Shown one piece after another: positions 1 to 11,400 of a stretch of 64,000 nt of DNA. The stretch is from positions 18,220,090 to 18,284,089 of the forward strand of contig JABAKD010000001.1 in NCBI GenBank assembly GCA_012845835.1, read 5' to 3'. Both the position numbers and the translations under genes were made by a program. Numbering within the stretch: position 1 is the first letter of the stretch; every line of letters starts with the position of its first letter. This DNA is from Undaria pinnatifida. Lineage: Eukaryota > Sar > Phaeophyceae > Laminariales > Alariaceae. The notes beneath the pieces were generated by a model. That model saw nothing but the letters and a program-made list of their open reading frames with translations. It did no database searches and was not told the DNA's origin.

Positions 1-39
1 ATAGGCATAAAATCTACAACCAACCATAGTGCGCCAAAA

Positions 40-175
40 AATACTGATTTTCCAACGATTTTCGGTCCAAGGAGCGGGTTAAGGAGCCCCGCAATTTCAG
101 AAAAAAAAAGTTTTAGCCCAAAAAAAAGGGTACCAGGTATACCTTGGTATGCCTCTATCGTAGCACGCGACGAAA
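40..175 (+). repeat. Dispersed repeat beta (GGAGCCCC ... CTATCGTAGCACGCG)
   Basis: A block with the signature AAGGAGC followed by TTTCAGAAAA, TTTTAGCCCAAAAA and CCTCTATCGTAGCACGCG. Related copies occur at about 655-750, 3795-3885, 9440-9520, 9985-10075 and 16480-16560, and inverted at 9268-9350. It has no coding potential. The type of element is unknown. Confidence 0.6.
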
Positions 176-864
176 ACGGAAACAAATGGGACCAGGTCTG
201 AACAAACCCATGGCCTAAGAGAGGTATACTCCAAAACAAGAACAAATTGCCACCACCAAAAACAAAAGACATATATGCGGACGATTTTTGGGTGAATCAG
301 GAGCGCCCCCGTCGTTCAGAAAACATTTCAACATAAATTATCTCCCCCTCTACTATTGCAGCAATTGTGATTTCTCTAATATTGATTTGGTAAATAGATG
401 ACGGGATCGTTCACCGGGTACACGAAGCACTTCTCGCCCAGATTCTATTTTCAACAGCCAGCTTTTTTGGGGGAGGGGGCGAGGAGGGGGTGTGGGGCTC
501 CATAAGACGTGACGCCTTCGACACATACATGCTCGTACGGGCGGCAGAGGTGCACCGAGATTTTTCGGAGGGGACCTCACTTGAGGAGTTCTACATGATA
601 TACCAGTTGCGTGTGTAACAAATTAAAAAAAAGACATATCGCAAAAAGAAAAGAGGCTGAATTTCCGACGATTTTTGGGTTGGGATGAGCAGCTCCGAAT
701 TTCAGAAAACGTTTTAGCCAAAAAATGGTACATCTATCGTCGTATCACGCGTATTCGGGTACACCCCCTATACCCCAACAGCCCGGGTGACGTCACAAAT
801 TTTCTAGCACATCAGACAAACGATCTATCCCCATCTGGTGATCTAGATCTATCAGGGAATATCT

Positions 865-1240
865 GTATGGTCTAGCTGCTGTTGCCCGGTGGGAGCCGTA
901 CGATCTGCATGATCTAGCACATGCTTCTTGGGTTGGATCTGTACTCCCATGTATACAGATCTTGCACAACATATCATCATAACGATAGATACCGATTGTA
1001 CTTTAGGTGATCTAGATGATCTATATGATCTATATGATCTAGATCGTGATCTGTGTTCGAGGTGTGAATTATGTTTCAGATCGTGATCTTTATGATCAAT
1101 ATGATGCAGATAGTGATTTGTCCTGATATGTGAAGTGTGACCTAGATCGTGATCTATCCGCGGTGTGAAGCATGATCTAGATCGTGACCTGCATGATGCA
1201 GATGATGCAGATCGTGATCTGTCCCAATTGTACAATTTTT
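865..1240 (+). repeat. GATCTAGATC-rich repeat, copy 1
   Basis: Starts with a unique-looking block (GGTGGGAGCCGTACGATC) and then runs into irregular tandem GATCTAGATCGTGATCTG units. A second copy with the same block order is at 63545-63735. Reading frames across it (Arg/Ser-rich) are repeat translations. I see no gene in 1-865 or 1240-1820. Confidence 0.7.
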
Positions 1241-1827
1241 TTCGACATTTCTCCCCCTCTAAAGTCCCAAAGGGGTTATTATTCGATGGTGGCGCTGTAC
1301 TGCGTGCGTATGGAAAATCACCGCAGACCATCAACGTTGGGGGGGGGGGGCATACTCATTCCTTGCTTGCCTTATTTACTTGATCATCGACCACGCATAT
1401 GCCATCCCTTTCGAGACGGAGCACCGCTCCTACTCCTAATAGACACCTCCAACGTTTGGGCGCTCAGTACGTTTCTTCCATACATTACATTAAAAGTTTT
1501 TGGTTATCTTATCTCCTTCTTTCGCCGTCTGCGATCAACGGGGGGTGGAGGCTATACGAAAGCAGTACTACTAATAGTACTAATACTACTGCTGGCCGAG
1601 TGATACAATTCCAGTATTATATAGTACGGCGCCTGTCCTAAAAGCTACCAGCAGATACCAGGTAGGTATTCACACCCAACAATGGGAACGACAAAAACAT
1701 CAACACAGAGTCGAAATCGTCCTTGTCTGGCACGCCCCTCCCCCCTCCCCCAGCCACATGATTAACAAAAAGGTGCCCGGATGAACACACTAAATCAGCT
1801 AAGCAAAAGCAAGCTGTTCGATAAAGC

Positions 1828-1996
1828 CAAGCCAAGCCAAATCGAACCAAATCTAGGTCACCTCAAACCAAACCAAAAACCGCTCCAAACCGAAGATAAA
1901 CAAAACCAAACGCAACCCAACCCAACCCAAACCAACCCAGCCCAACCCAACCCAACCCAACCCAAACCATTCCCAACCCACCCAACCCAAACACAT
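1828..1996 (+). repeat. (CCCAA)n microsatellite
   Basis: Pentanucleotide CCCAA/CCAAA array, about 170 bp, imperfect at both ends. The long frames in it are low-complexity translations. Confidence 0.9.
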
Positions 1997-2257
1997 TTAT
2001 TTTCGGTAAGACACGAAACAAAAAAGTTTGGGAGGGGTAAGGGCTGCTGAAAACGCAAGCATTAAACCGGTCACCGCCACAAACCAGCCGTATCATGTAG
2101 CAACTTGCAACACTGAGTATCGACCACTTAACTGATCGAACTCACAGCTGAAGTATTTGCACTACTTCGCCATAAAAATATCAACATAAAAATTGAGGAG
2201 TTCCCCCCCCAAGAGGCGGGGCGGGGTCAGGTCAAGGGGGATCGCCAGAAAATGTTT

Positions 2258-2400
2258 TTACAAGTGAGCAGGTCCCTTTTTGAAGGCGGAGCGGGGTCGT
2301 GGCGGGGGGACGCGGCCGGGAACTGGTATGTGGCACGTAACCACAAAGAACGTGCAGTAGGTCAGCACCACCATTATGATCACCAGAGTCCACTTGCAAA
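2258..2400 (-). CDS. Rhomboid exon J: C-terminal TM7 and stop
   Basis: The acceptor is CGAGCAG. After the split Ile the exon encodes CKWTLVIIMVVLTYCTFFVV, then PVPGRVPPPRPR and a basic tail ending KKGPAHL, with TAA at 2258-2260. A single hydrophobic segment after the histidine helix marks the 6+1 topology typical of eukaryotic secretase-type rhomboids. The acceptor is preceded on the minus strand by a long C-rich pyrimidine tract. Confidence 0.85.
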
Positions 2401-5400
2401 CTGCTCGGAAACGAGGGGGGGGTGGGGGGAAAAGAGGAGGGGGAAGGAGGACGGGGGGAGAGAGAGAGGTGGGGGGGGGGGGGGGGGGGGGGAGATGTGG
2501 GGGGGGGGAAGGGCGGGAGGGGGGGAGGGGGGGGCGGGGGTAGCGGGGAGGATTGGAGGTTTGTGTTTGCTGCTTTTTTGTGCTGTTGTTGCTGCTACTG
2601 ACAGTGGGTGTTGGTCTCGTGCTAGTAGTCGTCATATGTATGAATGGTCACAACCTAGCCAGTGATCTTGAAAAGGCACGAGGAGTCTTTCTACTAGAAA
2701 AAGTAGAACAGAGCAAAAACAAAACTCGGTCGGGATATATAACAGGATGACAAGCCAGGTCATCGACCTGTTGTACGAACACACGCAAAAAGCGAGAGAC
2801 AAATGTCACGGACATCATCTCAAAACGGCGACCACTCACTTTAGCCGTGCAAAACAGATCGCCTTTTCTCAAGAGCTGCTCCCACAGCACCCGCAACTCC
2901 TCCGAGGGCAAAAACACTTTCAACCATTTGACCGTTTTCCAATTCCAAAAAACTACGCCAGGTAATATAATCTACTAATAATTCCAAGGGTTTTCACAAT
3001 ATGACGAAAGGGCAGAAAAAAAAAGGCTATGAATAGCCCTTTTAGAGCTGTATCGATGTTTTTGGGAACGATCGTCTTGGCTTTGAAGTAGGATTAGTTT
3101 TGCAGCAGAGAGTAGGCGCAATTCGATGCGAGTCGACGAGGGAAGATGGCTGGAGTCTTACTAGCGATAAAAACGAAGGCGTGTACTGTAGTGGGGAGGG
3201 GGGAAAAGAGCCTGCTTGAATGACCCCGGATCTGAGTTATACTACTACTGCTTAGGGAGGGAGAAGGAGACAGAAAAGAGCAAAAATAATAGAAGGGAAG
3301 AGCAAACAAAAAAAAAGAAGCAGAAGTGAAAGTGTTAACCCCATTTGTTTCAGAGTTTCAGGGGGGAAATTTGACGATGAAAACTGGTGGTAATTGCAGC
3401 ATCGGGCACTGCTGATTGGGGAATGACAATAAAAAACTGGTGTTCGTAAGTACAACGGTGCAACGGCTCGTACAGGACGAGTGCGGCATAATCTCACTCG
3501 TAATGTTCGCTCACACCACTCGTAGACGCTTAAAAATGTCGCAATCGCCGTTTCATGGTCGCTTTACATGTGGCCCGCCCCATGCAAAGTAGAAGCGACA
3601 CACGCCACAGGCAAGGGCGCACAATTTTTTTTTTCGGGGCCATTTACTTGAGGACCGCTATGTGCCCCATCCAAACAGCTGGTTTTGGGAGAAACGAAAG
3701 TACAGTGCAACACGATGAATAATTCCATGGCCTAGGTGCATATCTTTTTTGCTTTGTTTTCGTTCGTCGCAAAACAAGAATGTCATTATTATGCCCACCA
3801 TTTTGGGTTAAGGAGGCCCAGACATTTCAGAAAAAACTTTCAGCCCAAAAAAGCCACCTCTATCGTTGGACGCGTCAACACAATAACAAAACGTGTCGCA
3901 GGCGGTATCTCACACGGGGACGACTCACTTTTGCCCTGCAAGCGGATCGCCTTTCTCGTGAGCGGCTCTCGCAGCATCCGCGATTCCTCCGCGGTCTTAT
4001 GGAAAAGCGACCATCCAACCATAATCCCGGCCACCAGGCCGCCAAGGTGGGCCGCCCTGCACACAAAAATAAAGCGACGAAACGAAACAACAGTGATCGG
4101 CGAGTATTTTATCGAACTATTCTGACAACGTCAGCTGTGAGTTCGACAAATTTAGGGTCGATACTCATCTTTGCAAGCTGCGCAATAGTACATACACCGG
4201 TCGCCCGTTGTTAGTAAGGTTTCATGAGTCAAAACCTAATCGATAGTAATAATGGAGGTTAAGCCTGCAATGAACCATGATGAAGACCTTTTCGTGTACA
4301 ATATTCTTTCACGAACTTGAAACCACATCATTAGCAGTTCCTTCCCGCCACAAGCTCCTCAACCAGCAATGGCGCTACGAAAACAAGGACGTGGATAAGG
4401 CCACTAGTTCTGTGCAAAACCGTCCACAAGAGCACAGGCAGGTAGACTACAACCAGGCCCGACCCTTGCAATTAACGACACGACCACCATCACCACCTTA
4501 CCAACCACCCAGCACTTGCACCACGACCACTGTCACCACAGCTACCCCCACCACCACCTCCACCCCCACTCACCCTCCCACCCTTCACCACCAACACCAA
4601 CACGGCAAACGCCACCACTTTTTACCCCCACCGCCTTCTACAACCACCACCCCCGCCACCATAGCAGCCATTACCACCTCTTGTTTCCTTCACCACCAAC
4701 ACCAACACCTACACGACTAACACCACCACTAACTACCCCCACCGCCTTCTACAACTACCACCAACGCCATCATAGCAGCCATCAGCACCTCTTTTTTCCT
4801 TCACCACCACCACCACAGCTACTATCGCCTCTTTTCTACCTCCACCATCGCCACCATCACCACCACGCCAACCACCACCATCACCAGCTCCCCTACTCCC
4901 CCCCACGTATCTCACTACGAGAGCTAGACCACCAGGGTACTATCTGTCGTCTGCATCTTTTTCAGGTTTTGGCGGTAGCCGAGATGGTCGTCGAGTTAGA
5001 CCATTTTGTGCGGAATGGACAACCTTAATCCCGCGCAAGGGAGATGATATCATCATGTCTCGTGGCGTCCATATGGTAAGGCACGCACGGGGCAGTTGCA
5101 CACTACCCCCAATGCTGTATCTGGAAGTGGGCACACCAATAAACAAATCAATTCATTGGAAGCCGTCATCCATATGCAAGAAAGTACACACAAGGTGCCG
5201 AAGTCCGCCTCACAAGTGGTTTTTGGTAGTTTGCAGCTCACCCTCCACGCGACTCGCAAAACACCTCAAGGCGCTTCGCGCCTGGCGCACGCGATGTCTA
5301 CCTGGTCGGTGAAAACCTCACGTGCTCCGTCTCGGCATTGCAAGGATACAAGGGTCCAAGATCTCAAAACTACGGCAACGCACGAAATGAGCACCCCCAC

Positions 5401-8400
5401 TCACCCACCCCCTAATCCACCCGACCACCTCTACCCCCCCCACGTTTACCATTACTAATACCACCACCGACACGAAACCCTTCACCACCGCCATCAACAC
5501 CACCTGCACCATCAAAAACCCACCACATTCGCCCCCACAAGCTCCCTCACCGCTTCCGCACCCCCAGCCACTACCCCCATCCCCCAGAAAACACTCCTCC
5601 CATACACTCTACTACTCCTGCCCCTACCTCCATCGCCGTCATCACTACCACCTCTATCCCCACCACCGCTAACCACAACACCAACTCCAACAACAAAAAC
5701 AACCAACCAAAACCAACACGACCACCAACAACAACGACAACTGCCGCCACCACCACTGCCACCCTCCCCATCAACAGCGACGACAACAACTCCACCACTA
5801 CCAACAGTAAAAAGAGGTAAGGCTGACCTTACCGGTCGATGATGGGAGTCCGGGAGGCGACGATTCCGACCTACTACTACTACTACTACCACCATCTCCA
5901 CCCCCACCACTACCACCACCACTAGCCACCCAGCACACATCCCTACGCCTTCCACCACCACGTTAAGCCTCACCCCAGCGCCACGACCACCCCTACCCAA
6001 CACAACACACGCCATCATTACCAACACCACTACCACTCCCACCATCAACAGCAACAACAGCTACAACAATAACAGCACAACAACACTAACACCAACACCA
6101 AACACTAACACCAACACCATCACCTTCAACGCCAACGACAATACCATCAGCAACAGCAACAACAACCTTGATGTTTATCTCACGCGGTCACCATTGCAAT
6201 CGACCCCCCCCGCCCCCAAGCCCGCCGCCACCAACAACAACGTTCCGCCCACCCCCACTAGCCCCACCACCACTACCACGAAACCCCTCCATCCACCACC
6301 GCCACCACCACCACCCGCACCAGTACCACCACGACCATCACTAGCACTACCACCACCACTAGCACCCCCCCCCTGCCCCCTAAAACCGAAAACCACCACC
6401 GTTGCCCATGTCCTCTTGTTCGCTCCCCATACAGACAAAAAAACACACCTATACCCCCCCCACAAACCACCACTACCACTACAGTAGTGCCGGTTGTCTC
6501 TACAGCGCCGGTACGTGCTACTAATAGGCGGGAACACCGGTACTATAGCGGCGACTGGAGTTACTCCACATCTATGCCAAGCGATTCCATAGGCTCTATA
6601 GCGGGAGACCGGCACTGCTCAATCGGCACTATAGAGGGACCACTACTGTACCCACGAAGGCTACGGTACGGGGGAGGGGGGGGGGCACCCCAACTTTTGG
6701 GTGCCGTTTATTGTAGACCATTCGCCCGAGAAGCAAGACGCACCTCAATCAAAACAAGGGCTGAGAGGTGCTTTACAAGGGCAAATATAGAAATCGGGGC
6801 GAAGTATGGGTCGGAAAAGCAGGTAAAATATACACCTGGTAGGTTTCAGTGTAAATCGTGGGTCTTCATTGCTATGGTCCTACTGTGGTCCTCCGTACTA
6901 GTTGGCGCAGAATAACAACTTGCTTGGTGGTGCATTTCGCGAACTCGAAGCTCCCTAAACTCGCGTCGTGAGCGCCTCTGCGCCGTCGAAAAAAAGCAAC
7001 CCGAAAACATCATGCACTCCCTACCCGTAGCGTTGCTGTATTCGAAGAAATTTCTCTCACCAGTCGACAATGGGAGCCAAGGAGGCGACCATCCCGATCA
7101 ACGTGAAGGCCAACGCCTGCCGTTCATCGGCGGCAACATGGCACATTTGGAAAACAAAAAAGCACGAGTGGAAAACTATGCCGGTAGCCAATAGCAACAG
7201 TGACATTGGCGGCATTGGCGGCAACATGGCACGTGCGAAGACAAAAGGCACGAGCGGAGAATTACGCCGGTAGCCAACAAAAACATTGACTACATTTCTA
7301 TCATATACTCGTAACTGGGGTAACCGCAGACTGAAAAATGGGGAAGCCGATAAATGCTACTGGTACATGCTGGTCGCCCCGATGGTCTAGTGGTGGGTAC
7401 CCGCCAACGCCACTAGAGTTGGTTCTGGGGTTCGAATCCCACGAGGGCCGGAATTTTGACTTTAATACTGTATTTGCGAAAAACAAGAGGGACTCAATTG
7501 CTGAAACCGCCTGGCAGCGCGGGTAGGCGCAACTCGATGCGAGTCGATGAAGGGAGAAAGGGCTGAGTTATTCTCGCAAAAAAAAAGAAGGCGCGAATTA
7601 AAGTTGAGAGAGGGGGCAAGAGCCTGCTTAGATACCCCGGATCTGAGTTCCGACTAGGGATGGAGAAGAAAGAAAAAGTGCGAAGACAATAGACGGGTCG
7701 ATCAAACAAAAAAAACTGTCGACGTTCCGTTGGCAGAGACAAACACACTGAGATCAGATCTCGTACGAGTAGGAGAGAAACAAGTATGACGAGCAGATTC
7801 TCAAGCTGGGTCACGGCGATGAGGGTTGCCGGGGTGGACGCCCACTCGCTGCCAAACAGTGGAGCATTAGGGCGTATCAGCTCCCAGTGCTGTGTGCCAG
7901 CAACTTGTGTTTATTTTATTTCACAAGTTTGTTCCAACGACGTCAGCTGTGAGTTCGATAAATTTAGGGTAGATAATCATCCTTGCAAGCTGCGTACTAC
8001 ATCCATCGTCCGTTTTTAGTAAGTTGCATCGGTCAGGACTTAATGCAAGATTACATTGTATTACATTACTTATTGGCACGCATACTTTCCAAGCTTCTGG
8101 ACAAGCCATGGTAATAGGTGTCGTCCCTTCTCGCCCCCCGGGTACATGCCTTCATCCGTACGGCGCCGAAGGTTCAGCATCCCCACTGCTCATCGATTGG
8201 CATCGAATTGGACTAGTCGAGCTCTCGCACATTCGGCGACGGCAACAGACTCACAAAGCAAGAAGTGTGCACAAAAAAGCGCACCAGCCAAAATTCGAAC
8301 CCTCCAGCGCAATCGCCAGCAAGGACAACAATCTACCACCGATCCATATTGGTAGCAAAGCTTTCTTGCATGTAATAATCTGGTAATTGGCAACTGGGGC

Positions 8401-11400
8401 AAACACCTCTTGCTTATACGGCGGCCCGCCGCCCAATGCATCATCAAAGCGAAAATTTCGCACCTGGGACAATTGCGCGCCCTTGGCGAAGTCGTCCGGC
8501 TCGTGCCACGTGCAGATACAGTACGCTATCCAGCCCCCCATGATCGCGTAGATCGCACCGGAAGCCCCGACCCCAACCTGTCACAGCCGACGTGGACACG
8601 ATGCATTGTACGGCGAGTCATCCCACGGTAGGGGTGCAGCAGAAGTTTATAAGAAGTTTCTGAGCTCCTACCATGAGGGGGCTCATTGCATTGTACGGCG
8701 AGTCATCCCACGGTAGGGGTGCAGCAGAAGTTTATAAGAAGTTTCTGAGCTCCTACCGTGAGGGGGCTCATTGCATTGTACGGCGAGTCATCACACGGTA
8801 GGGGTGCAACAGAAGTTTCTAAGAAGTTCCTGAGCTCCTACCGTGAGGGGGCTCATTGCATTGTACGGCGAGTCATCCTACGGTAGGGGTGCAGCAGAAG
8901 TTTCTAAGATGTTTCTGAGCTCCTGCCGTGACGGGGCTCATTATCTCACCCGAAACATGATTTCGAACGACTTCGCTCTCGCGCGTGACGGGGCTCATTA
9001 TCTCACCCGAAACATGATTTCGAACGACTTCGCTCTCGCGCAATCCGACCAAGATTTATGTGCGCTAGTCTCAAAAAAAAAAATACGATCGTGAAAATGA
9101 TCATACTCGCCCATATTCCCACACTTGAGGACTCAGCCGGCATCAAGGGGTACGATAGAAGTATTAAGATATACGATAGAGGTATCAAGGTATACGATAG
9201 AGTTATCAAGGTATACGATAGACGTACTAAGGTATACGATAGTGGTATTAAGGTATACGATAGAGGTGTCAAGGTATACCCCTTTTTGGCCGAAGCGTTT
9301 CCGGAATGGCGGGGCTCCTTAACCCACAATCGTCGGAATGGGGGGGAAAAGGGACGACACCAGTGACCACGGCTTGTCCAGAAGCTGGAAACTAGACGTG
9401 TGCGAGAAAGTAAAATAAAACAAGATACAAAAATAATCAAATAATAGAGCTCCCTAAGTGGGGAGTATTGGAAAACAAAAATGGCGCACCTCTATCATAC
9501 CGTAGAACGCGTCAGAAACCCTTTGGCCCCAAATAGTGTAAAACCCTTACCGTTGGATGACCCACCTGCAGAACAACAACAACGCCGTTCTCACGGGTGG
9601 CATGACTGCCCACGGGCTGGATCGGGTGTCAGGTCACCGTGATCCGAATTGATCCGTGGTATTAAAAAAAACTATATCATCCGACTCGGCCCGACCCGTG
9701 ATATTTCCGAACCCCCCTGGCCCAACCCGGCTCGATCCGCGAGGTTTAGGAGACCCTGTGAGACACATGCTGCTGATGGCAAGGTTGAGGCGCAGCAGCC
9801 ATTGCTGGGTTTTTTCCCTGCAAGGTTCTTGTTTTGAGTTCCTTATCTCACGAAAAGTCTTGAGTAAAAACTGAAAATGCAACACCCCATGAACGGACCC
9901 ATGAGCTACAGTATCATACCATGAGCTACAGTATCATAGGGGTAAAAACAAAAAACAAAAAAGGCGAAAAGCAAGAATGATCTTCCAAGGGTTGTGGCGT
10001 AAGGAGCTCCGAAATTAACAAAACACTTTAGCCCAGAAAGCGCCACCTCTATCGTAGCGCACGTCGTGATCCACCCACACCCACATCCGCACCGGCTCAT
10101 AACCTACCAAAAACCCTGAAAAAAAAGCAGGGGGGGTTTGTACTCAATTTGTGCATGGCCGTAGTCGTATGACCATAGACCCTCCGGCATCCCTGCTATG
10201 TCGGGACGGAGCACGTTTCGGGTTTTTACCAACCAGGTAGATATTGCTTGCACCAAGCGCGAAGCGCCGTGAGGTGTTCGGAAGTTTGCATGAAGGGTGA
10301 ACTGCATCCTCCCAAGCATCGCTCGTAAGACGGACTTCGGCACCTTGTGCCTACTTTCTTGCTTATGGGTGGATGATTGCGCTTTTGGGCTACTGTAACT
10401 ATACTATAACCAAGTGAAACGGGCTAACCGTCAAGGGGTCTCTATGCTCTTCCTACAAGGTTGATCATACCACACTTGTCGCTTTTTAGCTTGCTACATA
10501 ATAACCAAGTGGAAAGGGTAGACTTTCAAGGTGCACAAGCAGTGGTCCTCCTTTTTTCACATGCCACCCCCCCCCTCCGGAAGAGCCGCGCAAAACCTAA
10601 GTTGTTCCTCAGCACATTACGGCGTTAACGTACAGCGGTGGCCTCCCGATTGTGCCGATTGAGTATAATAGCGCCTATCGCCGGAATGGTGCCCAGCGAA
10701 ATCGCGTAGTAAGACTGGAACAGACTACAATATTACCAGTGAGGGTAGAATAGTCAATAGTGTCCGGCATTGGCACATACCGCCACTACAGGATGGCCGT
10801 CACTACACACATTTAATCAAATATATTCTAACAGCGTCAGCTGTGAGTTCGACGAACTTAGGGTCGATACTGATCTTTGCAACCTTCGTACTACACTGGT
10901 CGCCCGTTTACATCGGTACATCGGTTGGGTTCCCTGGGTGGCACGCGGTGGAGTTGCATCCAGATGCGCGCCTTGAAACGTACATATGTACCAGTACGGG
11001 CCTGGCACGTACGTAGACTGACTTCCGATTTCATGGGTTTATAACAACAACAACAACAACAACAACAACAAACAGTACCAGGACATGCCTTGTCAAGGCT
11101 TGCGCCGCAGCTCGGCAGATTACCGACGGGTCCCATTATGCAGAACACAACAAGCCCGAGAGTGGTGCTGCACGATACTGTTGAAGCGTGGTGTTGCAAA
11201 AAAGGCTTCTCCAAAAAAAAAAATCCTCAGAACAACACGGCATTATCACACACGAGGGTATACCTCGCCAGCGCACCCACAGTAGGAAATAGAGCATAGT
11301 AATGCAGTCGTCGTGAAAGTATATTACTTCACGTGCCATGGTAGCCTATAAAAAGGTGTTCCTCATCAACAGGCGTTATCACACCAGTGCCAGGGTATAA

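Noticed and set aside
2252-2665. 137-codon plus ORF
   Set aside because: It is antisense to rhomboid exon J and a poly-G tract.
5512-6057. 181-codon Val/Gly-rich minus ORF as a membrane protein
   Set aside because: It is a translation of the CAC/ACC microsatellite with the exon H echo in the middle.
7372-7446. Functional tRNA gene
   Set aside because: A and B boxes are good, but the acceptor stem does not close and a related head sits on a SINE, so it is a tRNA-derived SINE head.
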